From positions 1-37,897 of the forward strand of contig JAEYUL010000099.1 of the NCBI GenBank assembly GCA_023432565.1: 37,897 bases of DNA, given 5' to 3'. The notes under the pieces were generated by a model that saw nothing but the letters and a program-made list of their open reading frames with translations, was not told where the DNA came from and searched no databases. Of this stretch, positions 23,573 to 31,918 are shown one piece after another. Source of the stretch: Actinomycetes bacterium. GTDB lineage: Bacteria > Actinomycetota > Actinomycetes > Actinomycetales > Cellulomonadaceae. Position 1 is the stretch's first letter. The number at the start of each line of letters is the position of its first letter. The translations under genes were made by a program, and so were the position numbers.

Positions 23573-23743
23573 CCGACGCGTGAGTCGTGCCACATGATCC
23601 ACAGGGGGACTGTGCCGCAATCGGGCGGGTCTGGAGCCCTGTGTGCCGGGCCGGGCGCCCGTGCGTGCCCGCGTGCAGCGCTCTGACCTGCACAAACGCT
23701 CGCCGGACGGTTCCTGGGGGCAGGCCGGGGCGTCCGATTGGCG

Positions 23744-23752
23744 TGCTAGTAT
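23744..23752 (+). promoter_or_regulatory. Extended -10 promoter of carD
   Basis: TGCTAGTAT contains TGn followed by the -10-like TAGTAT (23747-23752), 28 bases before the carD ATG. No convincing -35 hexamer is seen at the usual distance, which fits an extended -10 promoter. Confidence 0.5.
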
Positions 23753-23780
23753 GAGCCCCTGCGAAAGGGGACACCTGCAG

Positions 23781-24263
23781 ATGACTTTCACGGTTGGGGA
23801 GACTGTTGTCTACCCGCACCACGGTGCAGCGCTGATCGAAGAGATCAAGACCCGGACCATCCGTGGCGAGGACAAGATCTACCTCAAGCTCAAGGTCGCG
23901 CAGGGCGATCTGACCATCGAGGTCCCTGCGGAGAACGTCGACCTGGTGGGTGTGCGCGACGTGGTCGGCCAGGAGGGCCTGGACCGCGTGTTCGAGGTGC
24001 TGCGTGCCCCGTACACGGAGGAGCCGACCAACTGGTCGCGTCGCTACAAGGCGAACCTGGAGAAGCTGGCGTCGGGCGACGTCATCCGCGTCGCTGAGGT
24101 CGTGCGTGACCTGTCGCGTCGTGACGCCGACCGCGGTCTGTCGGCGGGCGAGAAGCGCATGCTCGCCAAGGCCCGCCAGATCCTCGTCTCGGAGCTCGCG
24201 CTCGCCGAGCACACCGAGGAGGACAAGGCCGAGGCCATCCTCGACGAGGTTCTCGCCTCCTGA
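23781..24263 (+). CDS. carD: CarD-family transcriptional regulator
   Basis: Binds the RNA polymerase beta subunit and stabilises open complexes, mainly at rRNA and other strong promoters; essential in mycobacteria. The 160 residues have the N-terminal polymerase-interaction domain (FTVGETVVYPHHGAALIEEI through VPAENVDLVGVRDVV). The C-terminal helical DNA-binding domain contains NWSRRYKANLEKLASGD, the region with the conserved wedge tryptophan, and SAGEKRMLAKARQILVSELALA. The length and start match the family. It is followed after 62 bases by ispD, the same carD-ispD-ispF order as in M. tuberculosis. Confidence 0.97.
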   Translation: MTFTVGETVVYPHHGAALIEEIKTRTIRGEDKIYLKLKVAQGDLTIEVPAENVDLVGVRDVVGQEGLDRVFEVLRAPYTEEPTNWSRRYKANLEKLASGDVIRVAEVVRDLSRRDADRGLSAGEKRMLAKARQILVSELALAEHTEEDKAEAILDEVLAS

Positions 24264-24325
24264 CGCCTCCGGGCGTCGTGGCGGTGGGTCCGGCAGGCCG
24301 GTGTGGATCTGACGACGGCTGACGC

Positions 24326-25082
24326 GTGAGCGTCGTCGCCGTCCTCACCGCCGCGGGCAGCGGCACGCGACTCGGCCACGCCCTGCCCAAGGCTCTCGTC
24401 CCCGTGCGGGACGAGCCGCTCGTGGTGCACGCCGCCCGTCGGCTGCTGGCCGCGGCTCACGGCGACCGCCGGCTGCTCGACTCGCTCGTCGTGACCGCTC
24501 CCGCCCCGCACCGCGGCGCCGGGGGGGGGGTGGGGGGCGGGGGGGGCCGCGCTCGGGGTGTCCGCGGGCCCGGGAGCGCCTCTGCAGGTCGTCGCGGGCG
24601 GGGCCACGCGCCAGGCGTCGGTGGCCGCCGGCCTCGCCGCGCTCGGGGCACACCTCGACGACGAGACCACGGTGCTCGTGCACGACGCTGCGCGGCCGTT
24701 CGCCTCGCCGGCACTCGTCGCACGCGTCGCCGCCGCCGTCGCGGCCGGGCACGGCGCGGTCGTGCCGGGGCTGCCGGTCACGGACACCGTCAAGCGCGTC
24801 GGTCGGGCCGACGGCACGGGCGCCGAGCCCGTGCGGGGCACGGTCGAGCGCGCGGACCTGCGCGCCGTGCAGACGCCCCAGGGCTTCCGGCTCGGCGTGC
24901 TGCGTCGCGCGCACGACGAGGCCGCGCGGCACGCGCACGACGAGTCGCTCGCCGCGACCGACGACGCCGGTCTCGTCGAGCGGCTCGGCCTGGACGTGTG
25001 GGTCGTGCCGGGCGACGAGCGCGCTGCCAAGATCACGACCGCACGCGACCTGCGGGTCGCCGAGCTGCTGGGGGACGCATGA
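24326..25082 (+). pseudogene. ispD: 2-C-methyl-D-erythritol 4-phosphate cytidylyltransferase, frame broken in a poly-G tract
   Basis: IspD adds CMP to methylerythritol phosphate in the MEP isoprenoid pathway. The first part is read from the GTG at 24326 and has LTAAGSGTRLGHALPKALVPV. The second part is one base out of register, from about 24546 to the stop at 25082, and has GAPLQVVAGGATRQASVAAGL, VLVHDAARPF and AVQTPQGFR. Both halves are well conserved, so the intact gene would be a normal IspD. The break falls in a G10-T-G6-C-G8 run at 24521-24546; one base fewer (or two more) restores the frame. Since IspD is essential when the MEP route is the only isoprenoid source, a sequencing error or a variable tract is more likely than true loss. 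The stop overlaps the ispF start as ATGA. Confidence 0.88.
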
Positions 25083-25633
25083 CGCACGAGGGCCCGGCCG
25101 TCCCGGCGTACCCGCTGCCGCGCACGGGCGTCGGGGTCGACGTGCACGCCTACGACGAGAACCCGGCGCCCGGCGCCGTGCTGCACCTCGCCGGGCTCGC
25201 CTGGCCCGGGGAGCGACCGCTGGCCGGGCACTCCGACGCGGACGTCGCCGCGCACGCCGCGGCCGACGCGCTGCTGTCCGCCGCCGGGCTCGGTGACCTC
25301 GGGTCCAACTTCGGGACGGCCGAGCCGCAGTGGGCCGGTGCGGCAGGTGTCGTGCTGCTCGCCGAGGCCGCGCGCCGGGTGCGCGCCGCGGGCTTCCTCG
25401 TGGGGAACGTCGCGGTGCAGGTGATCGGGAACCGGCCGCGCGTGGGTCAGCGGCGCGGCGAGGCCCAGGACGCGCTGTCCGCGGCCGCCGGTGGTCCGGT
25501 CACGGTCTCGGCGACGACGACGGACGGGCTGGGGCTGACCGGCCGGGGCGAGGGCGTCGCGGCGATCGCGACGGCGCTCGTGGTGCCGGCGCCGGCGTCC
25601 ACGACGCCTGACGTGCCGCCCTCGGCCGGCTGA
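25079..25633 (+). CDS. ispF: 2-C-methyl-D-erythritol 2,4-cyclodiphosphate synthase
   Basis: Forms the cyclic diphosphate in the MEP isoprenoid pathway. The 184 residues contain GVDVHAY with zinc ligands D21 and H23, GHSDADVAAHAAADALLSA with the third zinc ligand H59, the GDLGSNFG turn, and the late TTTDGLGLTGRGEGVAAIA of the CDP site. The C-terminus runs about 20 residues past the usual end. The ATG at 25079 overlaps the ispD stop. Because of the ispD frame break, the frame is also open upstream into the first half of ispD, which could mislead gene callers into a 435-residue fusion. The last 187 bases are antisense to the EamA gene. Confidence 0.95.
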   Translation: MTHEGPAVPAYPLPRTGVGVDVHAYDENPAPGAVLHLAGLAWPGERPLAGHSDADVAAHAAADALLSAAGLGDLGSNFGTAEPQWAGAAGVVLLAEAARRVRAAGFLVGNVAVQVIGNRPRVGQRRGEAQDALSAAAGGPVTVSATTTDGLGLTGRGEGVAAIATALVVPAPASTTPDVPPSAG

Positions 25634-26523
25634 GGCCGACGCGCGGGCGCGACGGAGCCCAGCAGCACCCCGCCGACGACCAGCGCACCGAACGCGAGCT
25701 CCGCGGGTGCGGTGGGCTCGCGCAGCAGGAGCCAGGACGAGCCGATGCCGATCACCGGCACGAGCATCGAGAACGGTGCCACGACGCCCGCCGGGTAGCG
25801 CGACATCAGGCTCGTCCACAGGCCCGAGCCGCCGAGCGTGCCGACGAGCACCGTGAACGCCAGCCCGCCCAGCGCGGCCAGGCCCGTCGGGCTGGTCAGG
25901 CCGTCGAACGACGCCGCGATGCGCCCTGGCCCCTCGAGCGTGAGCGAGAGCACGAGCAGCGGCAGCGGCGGGATCACGGACATCCAGAGCATGAGGCGCA
26001 GCGGCTCGTGCGGCGAGGCCTGCATCGCGAGGCGGTTGCCGAGGTTGCCGACGGACCAGCCGAGCCCGGCGCACAGGGTCAGCAGCACGGGCACGAGCGT
26101 GGCTCCGCCGTCGAGGCCGGCGCGGTGCACCGCTATCCCCGCGAGCCCGACGACGGCGACGAGCACCCCGACCGCGCGTCGCGGCGAGACGTGCTCGCGC
26201 AGGAACGCGGCGGCGAGCACCACGGTGAACGGCGCGGAGGACTGCAGGACGAGGGACGCCAGGCCGGTCGGCATCCCGGCGTCGATGGCGCCGTACAGGA
26301 ACACGAACTGCAGGACCCCGAACCCCGTGCCGTACAGCAGGACCCAGCGCCAGGGTGCGCTCGGGCGCGGGACCAGCAGGAGGGTGGGGACCGCCAGGAG
26401 CGAGAACCGCAGCGCGACCGCGAGGAACGGCGGGAACTGCTCGAGCGTCAGATGGATCGCCGGGAAGTTCAGGCCCCACGTGATGGCGACGACGATGGCG
26501 AGGAGTCGGTCGCGCGGGGTCAT
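25447..26523 (-). CDS. EamA/DMT-family transporter
   Basis: A 358-residue membrane transporter of the drug/metabolite superfamily, whose members export amino acids, metabolites or drugs. Ten hydrophobic segments in two EamA repeats are visible, from IVVAITWGLNFPAIHLTL through GALVVGGVLLGSVAP. WGLNFPAIHLTLEQFPPFLAVALRF is the usual first helix pair. The ATG at 26523 is preceded by AGG; another ATG at 26538 is possible. After VAPARRP the frame continues about 60 residues with low-complexity Ala/Thr/Pro sequence, which is simply the antisense of the ispF 3' end. It is divergent from a LysR regulator that probably controls it. Its substrate cannot be told. Confidence 0.88.
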   Translation of the reverse strand: MTPRDRLLAIVVAITWGLNFPAIHLTLEQFPPFLAVALRFSLLAVPTLLLVPRPSAPWRWVLLYGTGFGVLQFVFLYGAIDAGMPTGLASLVLQSSAPFTVVLAAAFLREHVSPRRAVGVLVAVVGLAGIAVHRAGLDGGATLVPVLLTLCAGLGWSVGNLGNRLAMQASPHEPLRLMLWMSVIPPLPLLVLSLTLEGPGRIAASFDGLTSPTGLAALGGLAFTVLVGTLGGSGLWTSLMSRYPAGVVAPFSMLVPVIGIGSSWLLLREPTAPAELAFGALVVGGVLLGSVAPARRPQPAEGGTSGVVDAGAGTTSAVAIAATPSPRPVSPSPSVVVAETVTGPPAAADSASWASPRR

Positions 26524-26554
26524 GCGTCGAGCCTGCATGGCGTGACCGTGCAGA

Positions 26555-26567
26555 ACAAGCGCATTGT
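26555..26567. promoter_or_regulatory. Candidate LysR operator
   Basis: ACAA-N5-TTGT is a short symmetric site in the 71-base divergent region between the EamA and LysR genes, in a locally A+T-richer patch. LysR sites are often interrupted palindromes of about this size. It is suggestive only. Confidence 0.35.
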
Positions 26568-26594
26568 GCTGAACCCAGGATGTAGCGTTCCTTC

Positions 26595-27506
26595 ATGGAT
26601 CCGCGTCCGCTCGAGACGTTGCGCGCCGTCGGGACGCAAGGTGGCGTCACCGCCGCCGCCCGCGTGCTGCACCTGACACCGTCGGCCGTCTCGCAGCAGG
26701 TGCGTCAGCTCGAGCGCTCGGTGGGGACCGCGCTGACCGAGCGGGTGGGCCGCGGCGTGCGGCTCACCACCGCCGGGCAAGCGCTGAGCGAGGCCGCGAT
26801 CGACGTCGCGGTCGCCCTCGCGCGCGCGGCCGCGGCGGTCGAGGCGCTGCACGAGCATCCGGGCGGGACGGTCCGCGTGAGCGCGTTCACGAGCGGCGCC
26901 CAGCTGCTCCTGCCGGGGTTGCTCGATCGCGTGCGCTCGCTGCCCGACGTGCGGGTCGAGTGCTCCGACGACGACGTGCCGCAGGCGCAGTTCGTCTCGC
27001 TCACGGACGAGATCGATGTCGTCGTCGCGCACCGGCCCGACGGCGCGCCCGGCTGGGGCGGCGACGTCGTGGTGCGGCACCTGCTGCGCGAGCCGCTCGA
27101 CGTCGCGCTCGCCCCCGGCCACCCGCTGGCCGGGCGGGACGCTCTCGATCCGAGCGACCTCGCCGACGAGGACTGGGTGGCCGTGCGCGCGGGGTTTCCC
27201 GTGGCGCACGTGCTGACCGCGATCGGGTCGTGGGCCGGCGCCGAGCCGCGCGTGCGACACCGCATCAACGACTTCCACGTCGCCGCGGCGCTCGTTGCGG
27301 CGGGCAACGGCGTGACGCTGCTGCCGCGGTACACGTTCGGCGCCGACCCGCGCGTGCGGCTCGTGCCGCTGGCGGGGGTGCGGGCCGGACGTCTCGTCGA
27401 GGCGCTGGTGCGGCGGGACAAGGCCGAGCGGCTCGTCGTGCAGCGTGTGCTCGCCGAGCTCGAGGCGCTCGCGTCGGGGATCACCGCGGGCCGCGAGCGC
27501 GGCTGA
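26595..27506 (+). CDS. LysR-family transcriptional regulator
   Basis: A 303-residue regulator. The N-terminal helix-turn-helix is LETLRAVGTQGGVTAAARVLHLTPSAVSQQVRQLE (about 6-41), with the usual following helix. The C-terminal effector domain begins GGTVRVSAFTSGAQLLLPGLL and includes IDVVVAHRPD and AGNGVTLLPRY. It is divergent from the EamA transporter gene, with 71 bases between the starts. LysR proteins normally control the divergent neighbour, so export of its ligand is a likely theme, as for LysE/ArgP-type pairs. ATG at 26595 is the natural start. Confidence 0.92.
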   Translation: MDPRPLETLRAVGTQGGVTAAARVLHLTPSAVSQQVRQLERSVGTALTERVGRGVRLTTAGQALSEAAIDVAVALARAAAAVEALHEHPGGTVRVSAFTSGAQLLLPGLLDRVRSLPDVRVECSDDDVPQAQFVSLTDEIDVVVAHRPDGAPGWGGDVVVRHLLREPLDVALAPGHPLAGRDALDPSDLADEDWVAVRAGFPVAHVLTAIGSWAGAEPRVRHRINDFHVAAALVAAGNGVTLLPRYTFGADPRVRLVPLAGVRAGRLVEALVRRDKAERLVVQRVLAELEALASGITAGRERG

Positions 27507-27511
27507 GGCCT

Positions 27512-27549
27512 CGCGACCCGCCGGACGCCCCGCGACCCGCCGGACGCCC
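27512..27549. repeat. Two tandem 19-bp repeats
   Basis: CGCGACCCGCCGGACGCCC occurs at 27512-27530 and again directly after at 27531-27549. It lies in the 57-base gap between the convergent LysR and oxidoreductase genes. Confidence 0.85.
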
Positions 27550-27563
27550 CGCGCGCGCCGGCC

Positions 27564-28517
27564 TCAGGGGAGCAGGACGAGCTTGCCGCGCGCGTGCCCG
27601 GCGCGGCTGTCGCTGTGCGCGAGCGCGGCGTCGACCAGCGGGTAGGTGCGCGCCACATGGACGTCCAGCGTGCCGTCCCCCGCGATCTCGACGAGCTGGG
27701 CGCGGGCCGACTCGCGCACGGCGGTGCCCGGGTCGGCGCCCGGACCGCCGCCGAGCGCGAGGATCCCGAGCTCGCCCGCGCGCCCGAAGCCCGCGATCGT
27801 CGCGATGCGCGTGCGGTCGGCCACCAGGGACACGGAGGTGTCCAGTGCCTCGTCGGTCCCCACCGTGTCGATCGCGACCGTCACGGGAGCGCCCAGGCTC
27901 CGGGCGGCCTCGCGTACGCGCTCCAGCACGCCCTCGCCGTAGGTGACTGGCACGGCGCCGAGCGCACGCAGGTCGTCGTGCGTGCCGGGGGAGCCCGTCG
28001 CGACGACGCGCGCGCCGCGCAGCTCGGCGAGCTGGACCACCATGCGGCCGACCGCGCCCGAGCCGCCGTGCACGAGCACGACGTCCCCCGGCGCGGTCCG
28101 CGTCGCGGTCAGCGCGTGCACCGCGGTGGCACCCGCCACCATGAGGCCCGAGGCCTGCGGCCAGCCGAGCGCGGCGGGCTTGCGGACCGTGGCCTGCTCG
28201 CGCACGACGAGCGAGTCGGCGTACCCGCCGCGCACGGGCCAGGCGATGACCTCGTCGCCCTCCGTGAGCCACCGCACGCTGGGCCCGGCCGCTGCGACGA
28301 CGCCGGCCACCTCGATGCCGAGCCGCAGGGGCAGTCGCGCGGGGTCGGACCCTGGCCCGCCCGCGTACATCTTCCAGTCGATCGGGTTCACCGCCGCGGC
28401 CCTGACGTCGATCAGGACCTCACCGGGCCCGGGCTCGCCCGGGTCCACCTCGATCGCGCGCAGGGACTCCGGTCCGCCGTAGGCGACCGCGACGATCGCC
28501 GTGCTGGTGTGCGCCAC
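27564..28517 (-). CDS. NADP-dependent medium-chain oxidoreductase, quinone-reductase-like
   Basis: A 317-residue zinc-independent MDR protein of the quinone oxidoreductase type. It has the GroES-like N-terminal fold (GPESLRAIEVDPGEPGPGEVLI, AAAVNPIDWKMY, LRLGIEVAGVVAAAG, GDEVIAW). The nucleotide-binding loop DVVLVHGGSGAVGRMVVQLAELRGARVVAT follows, and the end is DSRAGHARGKLVLLP. The structural-zinc cysteines of alcohol dehydrogenases are absent. The GTG at 28517 is the family start; much longer open frame upstream is antisense to nothing conserved and is rejected. It lies downstream of the flavoenzyme gene on the same strand with a gap of about 95 bases. The physiological substrate is unknown. 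Confidence 0.9.
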   Translation of the reverse strand: MAHTSTAIVAVAYGGPESLRAIEVDPGEPGPGEVLIDVRAAAVNPIDWKMYAGGPGSDPARLPLRLGIEVAGVVAAAGPSVRWLTEGDEVIAWPVRGGYADSLVVREQATVRKPAALGWPQASGLMVAGATAVHALTATRTAPGDVVLVHGGSGAVGRMVVQLAELRGARVVATGSPGTHDDLRALGAVPVTYGEGVLERVREAARSLGAPVTVAIDTVGTDEALDTSVSLVADRTRIATIAGFGRAGELGILALGGGPGADPGTAVRESARAQLVEIAGDGTLDVHVARTYPLVDAALAHSDSRAGHARGKLVLLP

Positions 28518-28612
28518 GCCGCTCAGCCTGCACGCGTCGGCGTCGCGTGACCAGGGGCGGTCGCCGTCCTGTGGACTGAAACGGTTCTCGTCACCCGGGC
28601 GGGTGACACGTG

Positions 28613-29947
28613 TCAGGCGCGTGGACCGAAGACGCGCGTGAGGTAGGGGTTGTCGAAGACGCCGTCGGGATCGGCCGCAGCGCGCACCCGCTGCGCGTCG
28701 CCGAACCGCGGGTAGAGCTCCGCGAGCCGCTGCGCGTCCAGGCCGTGCAGCTTGCCCCAGTGCGGCCGGCCGGCGTGCTCCGCCACGATCCGCTCGACGG
28801 CGGCGAAGTACCGCTGGTGCGGCAGGCGCCAGTACTGGTGCACCGCCAGGTACGCCGTGTCGCGGCCGTGCGCGGTCGACAGCCACAGGTCGTCGGCCGC
28901 GGCGAACCGGATCTCGGCCGGGAACGGCAGGCGCTCGCCGGACGACTCGATCCAGCGGTCGACCTCGGCGAGGACGTCCCGCACCGCGGCACGCGGGAGC
29001 GCGTACTCCATCTCCCGGAACCGCACGCGCCGTGGCGAGGCGAACACCTGCGGCGACGGCGCCACGTACGTGCGCGCCGACAGGCTGCGCGCCGCGACGG
29101 CGTTGAGGGGGCGCGTGAGGACGGGCGCCGCCGTGGCCAGGCGGTTCGTTGCCTCGAACACCGTGTTGGACAGCAGCTCGTCGTCGATCCAGCGGCGCAC
29201 CGGGTTCAGGCCCTGCCCGGCCTGGACGCGGTTGTTCCGCTTGGTCAGCGCACGTCTCGTGTGCGGGAACCAGTAGAACTCGAAGTGGTCGTTGGCCTCG
29301 ACGAGCCCGTCCGGCCCGTCGAGCTGCTCGAGCACCGCCTCGAGCGGCCACGGCTCCTCCACGGCCTGCAGCAGGAACGCCGGCACCGTCTCGAGCGTGA
29401 CCGCGGCCAGCACGCCCGCGCTGCCCAGGCCGAGCCGCGCGAGCTCGAACAGCTCGGGCTCCTGCGTGGGCGAGGTCTCGACGACCCGTCCGTCGGCGGT
29501 GACCAGGCGCGCGGCGACGACCTGCGTCGCCAGGCCGCCGAGCCGGACGCCCGTGCCGTGCGTGCCCGTGGAGACGGCGCCGGCGATCGACTGCCGGTCG
29601 ATGTCGCCGAGGTTGCGCAGCGCGAGCCCGAGCGCGGCCAGCACGTCGTTGAGCGCGGCCAACCGGATCCCGGCCCCGACGGTGACGAGAGTCGTCCCGT
29701 CGTCGCGTCGCTGGACGTCCTCGACGGCGTCGAGCGCGTCGAGGACCAGCTGCACGCCGTCGGTCACGGCGGCCGCCGTGAACGAGTGGCCCGCGCCGAC
29801 CGCGCGCACCCGCAGTCCCTGCGCCGCGGCGTCGGCCACGCACGCCGCGAGCTCGAGGACGTCACGCGGCCGCTCGACCCGGACGGGGTGTGACGACGCG
29901 GTGCGTGCCCAGTTGACCCACTGCGTTCGCGACGCCGCATCCCCCAT
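28613..29947 (-). CDS. FAD-linked D-arabinono-1,4-lactone oxidase-like enzyme
   Basis: A 444-residue flavoenzyme of the VAO fold, related to L-gulonolactone, arabinonolactone and alditol oxidases. The FAD domain begins with RPRDVLELAACVADAA and RAVGAGHSFTAAAVTDG. H54 in that motif is where FAD is covalently attached in many relatives. GDIDRQSIAGAVSTGTHGTG continues the FAD fold. The C-terminal ALO domain ends with GRPHWGKLHGL (H396) and DPDGVFDNPYLTRVFG, the usual active-site and end motifs. I chose the ATG at 29947; a GTG at 29971 is also in frame. It is divergent from a TetR gene and shares a promoter region containing a palindrome. The substrate, a sugar lactone or polyol, is inferred from the family only. 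Confidence 0.88.
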   Translation of the reverse strand: MGDAASRTQWVNWARTASSHPVRVERPRDVLELAACVADAAAQGLRVRAVGAGHSFTAAAVTDGVQLVLDALDAVEDVQRRDDGTTLVTVGAGIRLAALNDVLAALGLALRNLGDIDRQSIAGAVSTGTHGTGVRLGGLATQVVAARLVTADGRVVETSPTQEPELFELARLGLGSAGVLAAVTLETVPAFLLQAVEEPWPLEAVLEQLDGPDGLVEANDHFEFYWFPHTRRALTKRNNRVQAGQGLNPVRRWIDDELLSNTVFEATNRLATAAPVLTRPLNAVAARSLSARTYVAPSPQVFASPRRVRFREMEYALPRAAVRDVLAEVDRWIESSGERLPFPAEIRFAAADDLWLSTAHGRDTAYLAVHQYWRLPHQRYFAAVERIVAEHAGRPHWGKLHGLDAQRLAELYPRFGDAQRVRAAADPDGVFDNPYLTRVFGPRA

Positions 29948-29969
29948 GCCCACGAGCGTGCGACTGAAC

Positions 29970-29981
29970 ACTTGTCCAAGT
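29970..29981. promoter_or_regulatory. Candidate TetR operator in the divergent region
   Basis: ACTTGTCCAAGT is a palindrome with 5-base arms. It lies about 23 bases upstream of the flavoenzyme ATG and 97 bases upstream of the TetR ATG. The downstream sequence TTGTCC...GATGCT could be a promoter for the tetR operon overlapping it. Dual control by the TetR protein is a reasonable inference. Confidence 0.45.
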
Positions 29982-30077
29982 CAAGCCGGAACGCGATGCT
30001 TGGCTATCGTTTGTCCCGGCGGCACCGGTCGCGGGCGGGGGCCCGGGCCCAGGTCGGTGCCAGGTGAAGGGGATCGC

Positions 30078-30695
30078 ATGAACCGCATGCCGGTGGCCGA
30101 GCGGCGTGAGCAGCTCATCGAGGCCGCGATCACGGTGGCGAGCAGGGACGGCATCGAGGCGGCGACCGTACGCGCGGTGGCCGCCGAGGCCGGGGTCTCG
30201 CTCGGCGTCGTGCACTACTGCTTCCAGGACAAGTCCGAGCTGATGCGTGCGATGGCGCACGCGATCACGATGCAGAACTCGACCGCAGACCTCTCCGGGG
30301 TACCCGTGGGAGCCGACTCCGAGGCCGTGGTCCAGGCGTTCATCAGTGCATTCTGGAACTCGATCTCCAGCGCACGCGGTCCGCAGCTGCTGTCCTACGA
30401 GCTCACCACCGCGTCGCTGCGCCACGAGGAGCTGCGCAACGTCGCCCTCGAGCAGTACCGCGGGCAGTGGTCGGCAGCCGAGGCGGTGCTCGAGCAGATC
30501 GCCCAGGTGGCGAACGTCGCCTGGACGCACCCCGTGCCCGAGATCGCCCGCACGGTCGTCGCCTTCGTCGACGGCGTCTCGCTGGCCTGGCTCGTGGACG
30601 GCGACGACGCCGCCGCCCGCGCGTCCATGAGGAAGTTCGGGACCTACCTCGCCGCCAAGACCGCCCCCCTCACGCCCGCGGGCGCGCAGGCGTGA
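30078..30695 (+). CDS. TetR-family transcriptional regulator
   Basis: A 205-residue repressor-type protein. The N-terminal helix-turn-helix is RREQLIEAAITVASRDGIEAATVRAVAAEAGVSLGVVHYCFQDKSELMRA (about 9-59). The C-terminal ligand domain (TetR_C-like, about 75-195) contains WNSISSARGPQLLSYELTTASLRHEELRN. The ATG at 30078 is preceded by GAAGGGGA. Its stop overlaps the start of the MFS gene (GTGA), so regulator, transporter and PLP enzyme are one transcript. It is divergent from the flavoenzyme gene and likely controls both directions. Confidence 0.92.
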   Translation: MNRMPVAERREQLIEAAITVASRDGIEAATVRAVAAEAGVSLGVVHYCFQDKSELMRAMAHAITMQNSTADLSGVPVGADSEAVVQAFISAFWNSISSARGPQLLSYELTTASLRHEELRNVALEQYRGQWSAAEAVLEQIAQVANVAWTHPVPEIARTVVAFVDGVSLAWLVDGDDAAARASMRKFGTYLAAKTAPLTPAGAQA

Positions 30696-31918
30696 GCGCC
30701 CGCCGGGAGCGCCGGGCCGGGACCGTCGCGTTCGCCGCTCAGGGCTACGTCCTGACGACTATCCTGGCGAGCCTGCCCGTGGTGCGGGACCGCTACGGGA
30801 TCAGCGAGGACGACCTCACGCTGGCGGTGCTCTGCGTCCTGCTCGCCGCAGCCGCGGGCTCGGGCGTCGCCGACCGTCTCGCCCGTCGCCCCGGCGGCAG
30901 TCGCCAGGCACTCGCCGCAGGGCTGTTCGGCATCGCCGCGACGATCCCGCTGGTCGCGCTCGCACCGCAGTTCGTGCTCGTCGTCGTGGCGTTCGCGCTG
31001 TACGGGGTCGCGCTCGGCATGGTCGACGCGGGCACCAACATGCAGGGTGTGGCGGTGCAACGGGCGGCCGGGCGCCCCCTGATGTCGAGCTTCTACGCCG
31101 GGTGGTCCGTCGGCGCGGTCCTGGGCGCGCTCGTGTGCGCCGCGACCGTGATGTGGCTCCCGCACGACCCGGTGATCCTGGTGTTCCTGCCGGGTACGGC
31201 GGTCGGCGCCGTCGCGGGCTGGCTGCAGCTGCGGCACGGGCTGCGCACCGACACCGCCCCGGTCACGGCCGGCCCGCCCGCTGCCGAGGACGCCTCGTCG
31301 GCGGTCGACCGAGCGCCCGCCGTCACGGTGGTCCCGTGGGGCCCGCTCGTCGTGCTGGGGGTGTGCCTGCTGGCGTTCTACGCGGCGGACAACGCCGCGC
31401 AGACCTGGGGCGCGCTGTACGTCGAGGACACCCTGGACGCCGCCGCGTGGCTCGGGCCGCTCGCGATCGGCGCCTACCTGCTGACGGCGCTCGTGCCGCG
31501 ACTGCTCGGCGACGCGGCCGTGCGGCGGTGGGGTCGCGTGCGCGTCGTGCGCACCGCGTCGCTCGTCGCCGCTGCCGGTCTGGGTCTCGTCGTCGTGGCC
31601 CCGGGACCCGGGCTCGCGCTGGTCGGCTTCGCGCTCGCGGGCGGGGGGCTCGGGCTCGGCGCGCCGCTGTGCTTCTCGGCCGCGGGTGCGCTCGACCCGG
31701 ACAACGCCGACGCCCTGGTCGCGCGGCTCAACGTCTTCAACTACGGCGGCACGCTGCTCGGCGCGGTGCTCGTGGGCGTCGTGAGCGGGATGTCGTCGCT
31801 GCGCATCGGGTTCCTGGTGCCGATCGCGCTCGTGCTGGTCATCACGGCGCTCGCAGGCCGCTTCGCGGTGCACGACGACGCCGAGGCCGCTCGCCGGGAC
31901 AAGGAGCTGGTCGCATGA
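30692..31918 (+). CDS. Major facilitator superfamily transporter
   Basis: A 408-residue transporter with about twelve membrane segments in two halves split by an acidic, Ala-rich loop (about 190-212: APVTAGPPAAEDASSAVDRAP). The first half has AAQGYVLTTILASLPVVRDRYGISEDDLTLAVL and the loop DRLARRPGGSRQALAAGLF between helices 2 and 3. The second half has FYAADNAAQTWGALYVEDTL and GLGLGAPLCFSAAG. Its GTG overlaps the tetR stop, and its stop overlaps the next ATG. The general look is of the FucP/YbjJ-like group that handles sugars or small metabolites. Direction of transport and substrate are not shown. Confidence 0.88.
   Translation: MSARRERRAGTVAFAAQGYVLTTILASLPVVRDRYGISEDDLTLAVLCVLLAAAAGSGVADRLARRPGGSRQALAAGLFGIAATIPLVALAPQFVLVVVAFALYGVALGMVDAGTNMQGVAVQRAAGRPLMSSFYAGWSVGAVLGALVCAATVMWLPHDPVILVFLPGTAVGAVAGWLQLRHGLRTDTAPVTAGPPAAEDASSAVDRAPAVTVVPWGPLVVLGVCLLAFYAADNAAQTWGALYVEDTLDAAAWLGPLAIGAYLLTALVPRLLGDAAVRRWGRVRVVRTASLVAAAGLGLVVVAPGPGLALVGFALAGGGLGLGAPLCFSAAGALDPDNADALVARLNVFNYGGTLLGAVLVGVVSGMSSLRIGFLVPIALVLVITALAGRFAVHDDAEAARRDKELVA

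Noticed and set aside
24262..24277. Terminator between carD and ispD
   Set aside because: The stem is only 6 bp and overlaps the carD stop codon; carD and ispD are probably co-transcribed.
24326..25633. IspD-IspF bifunctional fusion
   Set aside because: The middle of this frame is Arg/Gly-rich nonsense. The true second half of IspD lies in another frame and has its own stop overlapping the ispF start, so these are two genes with a frame break.
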